64,000 bases of DNA, taken from NCBI GenBank assembly GCA_017165825.1, contig CM029372.1:3874999-3938998 (forward strand). The letters run 5' to 3'. The notes under the pieces are model-generated. The model worked only from the letters and a program-made list of their open reading frames with translations. It was not told where the DNA came from and searched no databases. This stretch comes from Hepsetus odoe. Taxonomy: Eukaryota; Chordata; Actinopteri; Characiformes; Hepsetidae. Shown here one piece after another: positions 12,110 to 22,795 of the stretch (its first letter is position 1; each line of letters begins with the position of its first letter). The position numbers were made by a program, and so were the translations under genes.

Positions 12110-13008
12110 ATCTCCAATCCACCTGACATGCATGTCTTTGTCAGAAAGTGCAGGATCCAGTTACAGAGAGAGGTTTCAGATGCTGGGAGATGATTATATT
12201 GAATGTTGAACCGATGTAAATAAAAAGCATTCTCATGTAACTGTCCTTCTTTCCAGATGGGAACGGGCAGGGTGAAATGTGGTGGTGCAGTGAGGGTGGA
12301 AGCTTTCTTTATGTACCTCATGACCAGCCTCTCAAAGCACTTGATGACAGAAGAGTGCTATGAGACAACAGTTATTGAGGCAGGACACAGCGGAGTTCTT
12401 TGCCACCAGGATGATGGTGGTTGTTATGAAGCACCTTGGAATGAGACATTAAAGATGTCTTTAAGAACATTTGCCAGCCAATAAATACGTTTCCTGAGCA
12501 CATGGCCAGGTATGTTGTTTGGTCCATCAGTTTTACCTGGGACACTCTGCAGTGATATTTTCACCTCATCCGTTGCCAGGTACAACACCTGTTCATTAGG
12601 AGGAAGGTGTTCCTCACCGCTGTGTGCATCAAACCATGCATAAAAGTGGTTCAGCACATCAGGAAGGGAGGCTTCACCGTCACTGGCAGGAGGAGATATC
12701 CTGTAGTTCTTTAAGTGGATTCTCTGTGAACATTTTTCTGCTCTGATGGCCTGAGACAGGTTTCCACTTGCTGCTCTTAGGCCAGCTTCATCACCTGACC
12801 TGAAGGCCATGTCCTGGGCTCTCAGGAGCATGCACACTTCAGCAATCACCCGTGGCTTCTTGTTAGGGTGCTTGATAATGCTCCTGGAGACAGTAACATC
12901 ACCAACCTGCTGATATAGCCAGTCACTGATGCTGTGCTCTCCTCCAGGTTGATGAAGCCGCTGTAGGTCACAGTCCAGCACTCTGACAGGTAGTGCCATT
13001 GTCACTTG
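12110..13008 (-). pseudogene. Non-LTR retrotransposon (Rex1/CR1-L2 group) reverse transcriptase fragment
   Basis: The minus strand carries a 193-codon open piece (12424-13005) with the LINE pol pattern: ...KPRVIAEVCMLLRAQDMAFRSGDEAGLRAA, then a linker, then TDGPNNIPGHVLRK and LANVLKDIFNVSF. This is the region just before and at the start of the RT palm. Beyond a frameshift the RT continues (12110-12424) with TTII-, KCFERL- and finally SLCNWILHFLTK-like segments, each in a different frame. A complete pol is over 900 residues, so this is a 5'- and 3'-truncated, inactive copy. The long open part suggests modest age. Confidence 0.85.
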
Positions 13009-13349
13009 TCATTGTCAATTGGATGACAATGGCAGTTCCTTGATAGTTTCAGTTCAACTTGCTCACCTCTAATCTAGCACTCTATATAATTATCAGATGA
13101 ATAAACAGTATATTTCACTTGCCAATCCCACAGAAAGTAATTATTATCATTTTTTCACCTCCAGTACTGCATTTAAGTCAGCCATGTTTTGTCAAAACAT
13201 ATTGCTGGATGTGGAGAACAGTGAATTGCATGACTAATCCTTTAATGTTTAAAATGATATTAGTCCTTTAATAGTGATCGTAAGCTTCTAAGAATTTTCC
13301 TCTGCTAATGAAAAAATATGCACACGCAAACACAAACACACACAAGCTT

Positions 13350-13383
<34 letters not shown>

Positions 13384-14100
13384 TCTTCCATTAAGAAAAT
13401 ATTGCTAATTAATATCAGAAGGCTAGTTTTGTACACTTGCAACTAAAACAGTGATATACTGTATACTCAGTGAAAACAGTCTTCTTTAAATGATTGGATT
13501 TTGATTTGATCACTTGAAGCAAAGATGATAATCCCAAATGTCATACACATCGTTCTTTTTTAGCTGACATTTATGCTAAAACAGAAAAGTCTCATTTAAA
13601 TGTTACAAGTGGGAAAACCTGTGTTGTCAATGCACAGTCTAAGTTGGGATGAAGACTTCTTAGAAAGCACAAGACGCACACCCCTCCAGACACCATCATA
13701 ACACTGGTTCCAACATGATTACAGAAACATAGTCATCAGATCTGAATGGGACACCCTTAAGATGTACAAAGTTAGTCTTTTTTTCACACCACCAGAATAC
13801 TATTAAATAATAGTAATTTATTTATTTATTTATTTTGCCAATAGCTGTATTATTTAAACTCCTAACATAGAAAGAGGCATCTCTCCCTATAAATTCTACC
13901 CTGTTTAGTTCAACACACAAGCAGAATGTCAACAGAGAAACTAGTGATACTCTGACACCTCTTTCATGACCAAAAAAAAAACAATCTGAATATCCACCAT
14001 ATCTCAGGAGGCAGAAAAACAGGAATAGAGACCACAAAGGCAAGTGATTATTGGCTGATTAAGATAAAGGACTTTCCTCTTATTAGATTAGAGCTTTAGG
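13009..14100. other. Intergenic with CA-rich microsatellite
   Basis: Unique AT-rich DNA containing a (CA)n block at 13321-13384 and a short (TTTA)n at 13815-13835. No gene seen. Confidence 0.6.
13350..13381. repeat. (CA)n microsatellite
   Basis: An uninterrupted CA run preceded by degenerate CACAAACACA units. Confidence 0.95.
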
Positions 14101-14290
14101 ACAGCGGTGTTCAACTCCAGTCCTGGGGAGCCATTGTACATCACAGCATGGTTGTTTTCCTGCTAAAGCACAGATTCAACTAACATGTTAATTGTCCAAT
14201 TTTTGAGTGTGCATCAACAAGGAAATCACCAAGCTGTGCTGAGCATTCATCTTCCAGGACTGGGATTGAACATGCTTGAGTACAAATTAA
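14101..14290. mobile_element. Nonautonomous DNA transposon (hAT-like MITE)
   Basis: The left end ACAGCGGTGTTCAACTCCAG...TCCTGG and the right end CCAGGACTGGGATTGAACATG form imperfect terminal inverted repeats of a common fish small repeat (GTTCAACTCCAGTCCTGG type). The core is non-coding. Confidence 0.65.
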
Positions 14291-16189
14291 CAAATCACAC
14301 CAGGGGTCTGGTGGTCAGGTCCAGGGGTCCGGTCCATCTGATCTGCCAAGAGCTTCGGATTGTTTAGTGCAATTCTGCTGGTTCAGCTTGTTGGTCTTAT
14401 TCTTCAAACATTAAATAATGTGCACTTCTGCGTTGTGTGAAACCTACAGCCACACTGGCCTTTTGTGTATAAGATAGAGCTCTCATGCACTGGATGAATC
14501 CCCACTAAAGTTGTTTTTGCAGGTATCACATTTTTTTTTTATTCACTTTGGTGTTCATTAGAATTCTCACTATTGTCTCAAAAATAAGCAAACACTCAGG
14601 CGTATGTTGAGCCATGAATAGTAAAACGTTCATATGCCAGTGGAATCTGTAAAAAAAGATTGAAAACCAAGTGCTTTCTTTGCTGCATGCTGTTACCATG
14701 ACAGCATACAAAGAAATCAGAAAGAAGTTTAGATGAAACCTATGCAAATTATCACAGTGCATAATGTATATTACTGTGAACTGACAGCTGGTGTGCATTT
14801 GCTTCAATATAGCATGGATTGTCTTGTCACAACTCCTTAACAGGCCTTAAGGTACATTTAAAAAAACACACAAGGCAGTTATGACTCAATGACTTTATCG
14901 TCGTCTTCGTTCCACACGCTCTGTCTAGGTTGCATTGCTTCCAAATTCCCTTACTATCACTGCCAGGTTAGATTGGTCCTTCAGACAGCAAAGAAGTCTT
15001 GGGAGGTTTGTCAGGTTTAAATGATTACATCAAGACAGTTTTCTAGTGAAGTCTTTTGAATTTTACTCCAGCCCTGACTAGAGTGGAGTCACTTTTCTAT
15101 TAGACTTAAACACTTATAGGAATAGAGGGGGGAAAAGGATCAGGTCTGTTAATTGGACAGAACTGAGCTTGTTAATTCTAATTTCTGTGTCTCTAGGAAG
15201 GTCCTTCATCCATCTGCTAAATGACCTAGGAGAAGGCACTGTATTAATTGCTATCTTGCTTCTATATGTCTTAATTAACTTCAAATGCCACTTTTTTTCT
15301 CGTTTCTCTTCCATTAGATTTCTGGCCAAGAGCTTGTACTATGAGATATGTGGAAAATATTTGCCTATATTTGACAGAATTGTGCCAGTTTGGAGTCACT
15401 CATAATGATAAAAATTTACTACAATCATCTGTTGCATAAATAGTATGAGCGCCTCTTCAAAATGTTACCTTTAGTACGCTGGGTAACTCGTGTGAAGTTA
15501 AAAGTCTCAAAGTAAAGGAATCATTCAAACACCTCAAAAAACGTGTTTTGGTTTTTATTTCAATTATTACTATTAGAAGTTTGAAGACATGATGTTTAAT
15601 GAATATTTTTTCATATGTCACCAGTCATTTGAAACAAACTTACATTTATCCTGAGAATTATATGGGACTCTTGTTTGCTGAAGAGAAGTGAGTCATTCTG
15701 TTTTTATGGGATTTATTTGATAATTCAGATAATTTCTTAATCATCGATGGTTCAATGAATGAACGACCACTTTTAACTAACTATCTAAGTGAATCTGCAT
15801 AATCTTTGTTAGTTACAACTAAAAAACAGCCGCGTCTGCTCAGTGTGCAGCATTTGTTAGTTCACTTTCACTTTCACTTCATGCTGCGTCAGGGTTTTGC
15901 TTAAATAGATCCTCTTGCACACAGTACATCAGCCCTAAGCTGATTTTACATCACTTATGTTAGGTAGCCAAAGTGTCTAGTAGCTAATAATAATAAAAAA
16001 AAACATGTATATATGTCTGTAAATATTCAAGCTAAAGGATACATTGTATATATTGGATATAAGTGACCACATAGCTCTGCATGTATAGTATAATTAAAAC
16101 GAACATTTGTGTGTTTTATGTATCTACTGTAATAGATAGCATAATGGATTTTAAATAAAAGATGACAAGTGATTAAATCTATACAGCCA
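14291..16189. other. Intergenic, unique
   Basis: AT-rich sequence. Small open frames on both strands at 15114-15405 overlap and show no protein similarity that I recognise. Confidence 0.5.
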
Positions 16190-16645
16190 ATTTAACATAA
16201 TCATAAAGACATAATTGCCATGTTTAGCATGGGTTACAAACCCCCTAGTAGAGGATGAAATCTACAACTCACTGACATCTTGTTTCCTAATGATGCTGCT
16301 GCAGGTCTGTAATACAGTAATCCCTGCTTGTTTTGGGTATTTTATGCGTTTAGTAAGCAAAATGCATGCTCAGTGGGGGCCAGGTCAGCAGACTGATTTG
16401 GCCAGTCAAGAACATTCCAATTTTTGGCTCTTTAAGCTCTATAGTTGCTTCAGCAGTATGTTAAGGCAATTTTCATGCTGCCAGATAGAGCGCCACCCAT
16501 AGAGATTTGTGGCATTTGGTTGGATCTGTTCATTTCAGAATTCATCCTTCTGCTGCTCACTGCAGTCACATTATCAATGAAGACAAGTTCTGCTAGCAGA
16601 CATATCTGTCTATGCCATCTTTCACACACATCTTTCACTGTACTT
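16190..16645 (-). mobile_element. Old Tc1-like transposase relic
   Basis: GGCCAGGTCAGCAGACTGATTTGGCCA...AAGAACATTCCA and ...TTCATCCTTCTGCTGCT align by eye with 20280-20440 of the Tc1-like element at 19914-21423, including a GCAATTTTCATGCTGCC-type stretch. The copy is riddled with changes and has no terminal repeats that I can find. Confidence 0.6.
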
Positions 16646-17372
16646 TACCAAAAAAATAAATAAATAAATTTTTTTAGTCCATAAGTCTTTCTCTTGCTGG
16701 TGTGTTTTATAATAGGCGTACTTGATCAAACTGAGTCAAGAAAATATGTAAAGGAGTTTTAAGATTTTGAAATGATTTAACTATATAAAACACAATAAAA
16801 ACTAACTAAAATACTTTTTTCAAAATTTCACTAAAATACTTTTGAATAGCCTGGACTGTAACATTCTAGCTAGGATATGCAAGTCATTGTTGCACTATAG
16901 ACATGAATCTCAGAAACAATAAAAGCACATCACACAGCCTTGTCTATTAGCATTTTTTTTTTTACTGTGAAGTCAATCCAAACATTATTTTTGGTGAAGA
17001 ACCTCTGGGAGGCAATTGGTACTAATGATAGTCAATTGACTCCAGAAATATTCCCATCAGACTTGTGAAAGCAATGCACTTTGCAGATTCATACTGGATT
17101 CTGGTCATAAATCTCATTTATAGTCACTTAATTCACTTATGGCCCGTTTTCCAGACGTGGGTGAAGCCAATTCATGGACTGAACTGTAGGATCAATAGAA
17201 AAACATTACTACATTTAGGCTAAAACATGTCCTTAGTATATCATTTTCCTAGATAATACTAATCTCGTTTTTATAATGCTTTAGAGCATCTTAGATGACG
17301 CTCTTTAATGTTTTTTTCCATCATCAGTCATGTAAAGTTTTGACTTTTGATACATTTGAATCTCACGATGGT

Positions 17373-17628
17373 TAGATTCCATCCATCTATCCATCCATCC
17401 ATCCACTTTCTGCCGCTTGTCCCGAACGGGGTCGCAGGGGAGTGCTGGAGTCCAACCCAGCGCACACAGGGCGAGGGACGGGGGACGCACCCTGGATAGG
17501 TCGCCAGCCCATCGCAGGGAGGAGCAGGACGGGGACGGCACCTTGCTCAAGGGTACCTCAGGGCAACCCATTGGGAAGGGGTTCGAACCCCAGATCTTCC
17601 GGCCAACGCTGCCCCTATGGGTAGATTC
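17373..17628 (-). mobile_element. SINE-A2, minus orientation, with short target-site duplication
   Basis: It starts with the reversed A2 tail (ATCC repeats, then CTGCCGCTTGTCCCGAACGG) and ends at the reversed tRNA-like head, losing part of the A box (...CCAACGCTGCCCC). TAGATTC at 17373-17379 and 17622-17628 is a probable 7-bp target-site duplication. Confidence 0.88.
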
Positions 17629-18635
17629 AAATGCTACATTTCGGATCAGCTAATTAGCTGTTTGTTTGTTGTTTTATGTGTAACCACACAGATGGCCAAT
17701 CAACAACTGACAACAAGTCAACCATCCAGTACAGTGGCTGTAGAATGTTTAACAAATGCCTGACAGTCAGCACTTTAACCTAATATTTTTGTTTCCTGAT
17801 AAAATCAACACGGATGTGATCACTGTGCAGTCACTTTATGGACTGCACTGCTCATGATTGTGTGCCTTGAACTCCACTGCCTTGTCATTGTAGCTGTAGC
17901 GTGGCATGAGCAGGGTAGAGTGTGTAGTGTGGGGGTTTGCGGGTACTGCAGGCTCACTGTCTAGCTGGCCGTCACAGTGGCAGTAATTGCATCCGACTTG
18001 GTCATCTCAGGCATGGAGCAGCTAGAGAGGATGAAAGCAGGGCCTGGCTCAGCCTCACCATGCCGTCACATAGAGAGCGCTCTTCTGCAGCCTGGGCTAA
18101 TGCGCACTGATGCCCACTGTTGCCAACCCAAGGGGTCATTTTGCAAAGAGACAGGCCAGAGGGGCAAGGAAACGTTTACTTATTTAAATGGAAAGGTCAT
18201 TAGAGTGCAGATACAGAAGGCCTTTGACAAATGGAGTCAAAGCCATTTAGCGTTCGCTCTTCCCAAGCGAGGCTTTAATACATAAGGCCAGAGAGCCTTG
18301 CCAAGCAGGTGACATCCTTAACATTATTTATAAATAGGATAATGAAATTGTCAGCACATTAATTAGAGGAAAAAATATTTCCGATACATTCAGTATATGA
18401 TTATAAAGAAAAGCAATCATTAGCGTATTGCTATAACTTGCTGCCTCACCTCAGTAACCTTATAAGCAGGCACACATGAACCCTGACATGCGCAGTGTTC
18501 CTACTGATAATAGCTGTCTGTACAAATGAGCATAAATAAAGAAACAGTATAAACCAGTGACATAATTCTTCTTCCTGTGTGTTTTTCCAGGGGGCATGAT
18601 TGCACAGCTGTCATAAGGGACTACCCAGCTCCTTG
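17629..18635. other. Intergenic; possible conserved non-coding block at 18180-18420
   Basis: Unique sequence. The 18180-18420 part combines balanced composition with TTAATTAG- and TATTTATAAATA-like words and has no repeat hallmarks, which is typical of vertebrate conserved non-coding elements. This cannot be shown without alignment. Confidence 0.35.
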
Positions 18636-18636
18636 C

Positions 18637-18699
<63 letters not shown>
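18636..18699. repeat. Compound (CA)n(TA)n microsatellite
   Basis: A CA run (18636-18656) passes directly into a TA run (to 18699). The long perfect TA run can form cruciforms and is likely to be length-polymorphic. Confidence 0.97.
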
Positions 18700-18702
<3 letters not shown>

Positions 18703-19379
18703 ACAGTGGAAGGATGTGCTAGGATGTGCTAGGGGATAGGGGACAATGCGGAGATATGGGAGAGCTTGGAGAAAGTGATGTTCCTTTAAAAATAAGTTTC
18801 AAAGAATGACTTTTGGTTCTTTCAACTGATTGCTTTCTGAGTTCTTGAAAGAACCATTGACTGAAAAGTTCACTAAAGCATTGGTTTCAATTTTTTTCAC
18901 CGCACAGACTTACAGCCACAATGAAGTTAATGGACTGGTGGGGGAGCTTTGGCTCGGGTGAATCACTGCACTTAAATCAAACTATGGTTGCTGATATTGA
19001 AGAATGTTTTGTCTTTGAATAGAGAAAAAAAAAGAATGAAACTAAATAAATATTGTGTATTTGTTTAGATTTTAATGCAAAATTGTTTTTTTTTTTTTGC
19101 TGAATTTTGGGAATTTGAGTCATTCCTAGCTAAGGTCTTCTTTGGCTGAAATCACAGCCCAATATTTTTTGCAGTCCACTAATTCCTTTTTTTTTAATTC
19201 ACTGCAGAATGCTTCTATTTGCATATTTAATACTGAATCACAGGTTTTCATTGGGAACGAAAACCATTTCGAAAACTTTGTCAAGAATGAGTTCAATGTT
19301 TGGTCTGCTATATGTTTCAATTAATGTCTGGTACAGCTGGCACTGTGTTCTCAGTTTGAATTGCTTCTCCTTTTGTTGA

Positions 19380-19600
19380 TGTTGGTGACTGTAGACAAAG
19401 AGGCAATTTTGTTTCATCAGACCACAGCGCTTAATTCCAAAATGCCTCTGGTTTATTTAACTGCTGTGTTGCTTATTTCAGATTGTGACCTTTCTGATGA
19501 GATCAGTTAATGTTACCTTCTGAGAACTCCTCAGTGAAGCTGATGTTTTGTGTGCTGACAAATGTGTACACAATCAGTTTACAGGATGTTTTTTCTTGAC
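19380..19600 (-). mobile_element. Possible Tc1-like relic
   Basis: TTTCATCAGACCACAGCGCT followed by CCAAAATGCCTCTGG resembles the reversed core of Tc1-family transposases. No ends are recognisable. It could be part of an older insertion next to the better preserved copy at 19914. Confidence 0.35.
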
Positions 19601-19913
19601 CTTCCAGATCTTTTTTTTATATTTAATTTCCAAAAAGCAATTTAGACAGTAATAACAACAAGCCAAAACTTTTTAGATTTTATATATTCTTCTCTTGCTT
19701 TGAAATAATTAGTTATGTTTAGACTCAGATCCTCAGTTAACTGCTTAGAGATGCTTAGGGGTAATGATGGCCCGGTGATTAGGGATTAGGCACTACGGAA
19801 GCAAATAATTATAATCATACATAAAAAAAAACAACTTATTTTTAATTTCAAAAATGTTATTTGACTAATGGGTCCCCAAAACTGCATTGACAGAAAAGAC
19901 AGAAAACAATATA

Positions 19914-21423
19914 ACAGTTAGGTCCATAAATATTTGGACTGAGACAACTTTTTTCTGATTTTGGTTCTGTACATTACCACAATGAATTTTAAATTAAACA
20001 ACTCAGATTGCATAAAAATGTGAGGAACTAAAGCATTTTTTAACACAATTCCTTCATTTCAGGGGCTCAAAGGTAATTTAAAATGTTAATTTCTAATACT
20101 TGGTTGAAAACCCTCTGCTGGCAATGACAGCCTGAAGTCTTGAACTCATGGATGTCACCAGATGCTGGGTTTCCTCCTTTATAATGCTCTGCCAGGCCTT
20201 TACTGCAGTGGCTTTCAGTTGCTGTTTGTTTGTGGGCCTTTCTGTCTGAAGTTTAGTCTTCAACAAGTGAAATGCTGCTCAATTGGGTTCAGATCAGGTG
20301 ACTGACTTGGCCATTGAAGAATATTCCACTTCTTTGCTTTAATAAACCCCTGGGTTGCTTTGGCTGTATGTTGTAGGTCATTGTCCATCTGTATTATGAA
20401 ACTTCTTTGAACACCTCAGAATTCATTCAGCTGCTTCTGTCCTGTGTCACATCATCGTTAAACACTAGTGTCCCAGTGCCACTGGCAGCCGTGCATGCCC
20501 AAGTCATCACGCTGCCTCCGCCATGTTTTACAGATGATGTGGTATGCTTTGGATCATGAGCTGTTCCATTACTTTTTTTTGGCCATCATTCTGGTAGAGG
20601 TTGATCTTGGTTTCATCTATCCAAATAATGCTTTTCCAGAACTGTGCTGGCCTTTTTAGATGTTTTTTTTTTAGCAAAGTCCAATCTAGCCTTTCTATTC
20701 TTGAGGCTTTTGAGCGGCTTTCCAGTGCACCCTCTGTATTTACTTTCATGCAGTCTTCTCTTGATGGTAGACTTGGATATTTATACGCCTGCCTCCTGGA
20801 GAGTGTTGTTTACTTGGTTGGCTGTTGTGAAGGGGTTTCTCTTCATCATGGAAATGATTCTGTGATCGTCCACTACTGTTGTCTTCCACGGACGTCCAGG
20901 TCTTTTTGCTGAGTTCACCAGTGCTTTCTTTCTTTCTCAGGATGTACCAAACTGTAGATTTTGCCACTCCTAATATTGTAGCAATTTCTCGGATGGGTTT
21001 TTTCTGTTTTCACAGCTTAAGGGTGGCTTGTTTCACCTGCATGGAGAGCTCCTATGACTGCACATTGTCTGTTCACAGCAAAATTTTCCACATGCAAGCA
21101 CCACACCTCAAATCAACTCCAGGCCTTTTACCTGCTTAATTGATAATGACATAACGAAGGAATTGTCCACACCTGCCCATGAAATAGCTGTTGAGTCAAC
21201 TGTCCAATTACTTTTGGTCCCTTTATAACGAGGGTGACACAAGTTAAGGAGCTGGATCTCCTAAACCCTTCATCCAGTCTGAATATGGATATCCTGAAAT
21301 GAAAGCTGAGATTCTACATATTATGTCCATGTCCATTATATAACAATATTTGGAATATGTTTCAGTAATCAGGTACAAAAACAAAACTTGTGTCAGTGTC
21401 CAAATATATATGGACCTAACTGT
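19914..21423 (-). mobile_element. Tc1-like transposon, near full length (about 1.51 kb)
   Basis: The terminal inverted repeat begins ACAGTTAGGTCCATAAATA at the left and reads ATATATGGACCTAACTGT at the right. TA flanks it at 19912-19913 and 21424-21425. The minus strand encodes a DD34E transposase split into several frames. Recognisable parts are an N-terminal helix-turn-helix region (20746-20967), a WKSIIWIDETKINLYQNDG block holding the first catalytic Asp (20528-20749), and degraded segments toward 20260 corresponding to the SPDLNPIE region with the terminal Glu. An internally deleted relative in inverted orientation lies at 46999-48091. Confidence 0.93.
20528..20967 (-). pseudogene. Tc1-like transposase, frameshifted
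   Basis: Two overlapping minus-strand open pieces in different frames, of 73 codons each. They carry the N-terminal DNA-binding half (KSTVWYILRKKESTGEL...) and the start of the catalytic half (...RPAQFWKSIIWIDETKIN). The frame break near 20750 and later stops inactivate the product. Confidence 0.85.
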
Positions 21424-21425
21424 TA

Positions 21426-22654
21426 ATGGACCCTGAAAGGTACAGCATGGTACATGAGGTCTAATATGTTGTTCCCCAGTGTTAGAGTTAGGGATATTCA
21501 TACGATTTCATATTCAGAACTTTTTAATGTTTTAAAAAGAAAAGTGACAATGCACGCCTTTAATCAGGGTGTATGGAATGTCTATTGTGAAAAATCTAAC
21601 CGAAGTGTAATATGATGTAATTATGTTCCATAACTAAATTCTAATGTTCTCTTATTAAAGGTACTGAAGGAGTAACCTTGAGGGCACTGCCCCAATGACC
21701 ATTTAGTACCTTTTTTTCATAGAGGTTTGAAAATATGGAACGGTTTATTTCTTCAGAAGCAAGAATTAAGCCCTTAAATAACTGATAATACTTGTATTAA
21801 TAACATAAAAAATAATCATGAAGAATGCTAATGTGGTTCTTCTATAGTGATAAATACAGTAGCAATGATTTAATCATTAAAGGCAGGCATAAAAATAAGA
21901 ATAATGCTTGTTTCTACCACACAGACGAAAAGATATTTTCATTTGAAAGAAATAAATAAATGAAGACAGGAATAGAGTCTTTTCTTCAAGCTGTGGCGCT
22001 GCACCACTTGACAAAGATACAGCAATATAGGTCAACTGTGTTACTCTTCACCATTTTCTGCTCAAGGGATAAGTGGAATAATGTGGACTTTTTTATCACC
22101 ACAGCAATACTCAGCATAGATGCCTTTGACCTGAAGCCAACATTACAATTACTGCTAATTCATGCTTCATTATTTTGTCTCATGTCTTTCTGTCACGTGT
22201 TCAGCTCAAATGGCAGGGCTCAAACATCTGTGCAAAGAGATTACCCGTCATGCAATCCGTGTTTATGAATGATTACTGATCACTGGCAGCATGTAGGTTA
22301 AATCTATTGAAAGTGAGTCTCTGGACTTTTCCCAAAGAGATCAAATGCATAAACACCAGCTGCCTTTATACAGAAAGTTCAATCAGGGGTCAGACATTAC
22401 TCTTCCTGTGTCTAACTGCAGCACTCCCAACATAGACTCCTAATAGCTTGAGGAACTAAGAGCTGTGACAGAGGGAGCTGAGGCTCTGGTGCTTAGAACA
22501 CATCCTTCCTTTAGAGGAGGTGGATTTTAAGAGGTTAGAGTGAGCACTTTCAGCATTTGTGCCGCATTAGGGCCTGTCGGCACTGGGCACTGCTTCCCTA
22601 AGGGTGGACATCAACATGACATTAGGAATTGGAGTAAGGATGGAAGGCCACTGG
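21426..22654. other. Intergenic, unique
   Basis: AT-rich DNA without recognisable repeats. The 102-codon plus frame at 21960-22268 has no familiar motif. Confidence 0.5.
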
Positions 22655-22795
22655 TGCAGTTGCTCTCAAAGCCAACCTCAGGGCCTCCAAGACAGTCAAC
22701 CATTTTATTCTACTCCCAATTCCCGGTACATTGGGAGAGAGCAAAAATGTGGAGTGCCTTGGGGGGCCCTGGGACCAATCTGAGAACCACTGCAT
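22655..22795. mobile_element. Short hAT-like MITE (tentative)
   Basis: The left end GCAGTTGCTCTCAAAGCCAA and the right end reverse complement GCAGTGGTTCTCAGATTGGT, then CCCAGGGCCCCCC, are imperfect inverted repeats of the common CAGTGGTTCTCAA type. The non-coding core is about 140 bp. Confidence 0.55.

Noticed and set aside
19750..19797. SINE-A head fragment (GGTAATGATGGCCCGGTGAT...)
   Set aside because: Only the A-box region is vaguely similar. No B box or body follows.
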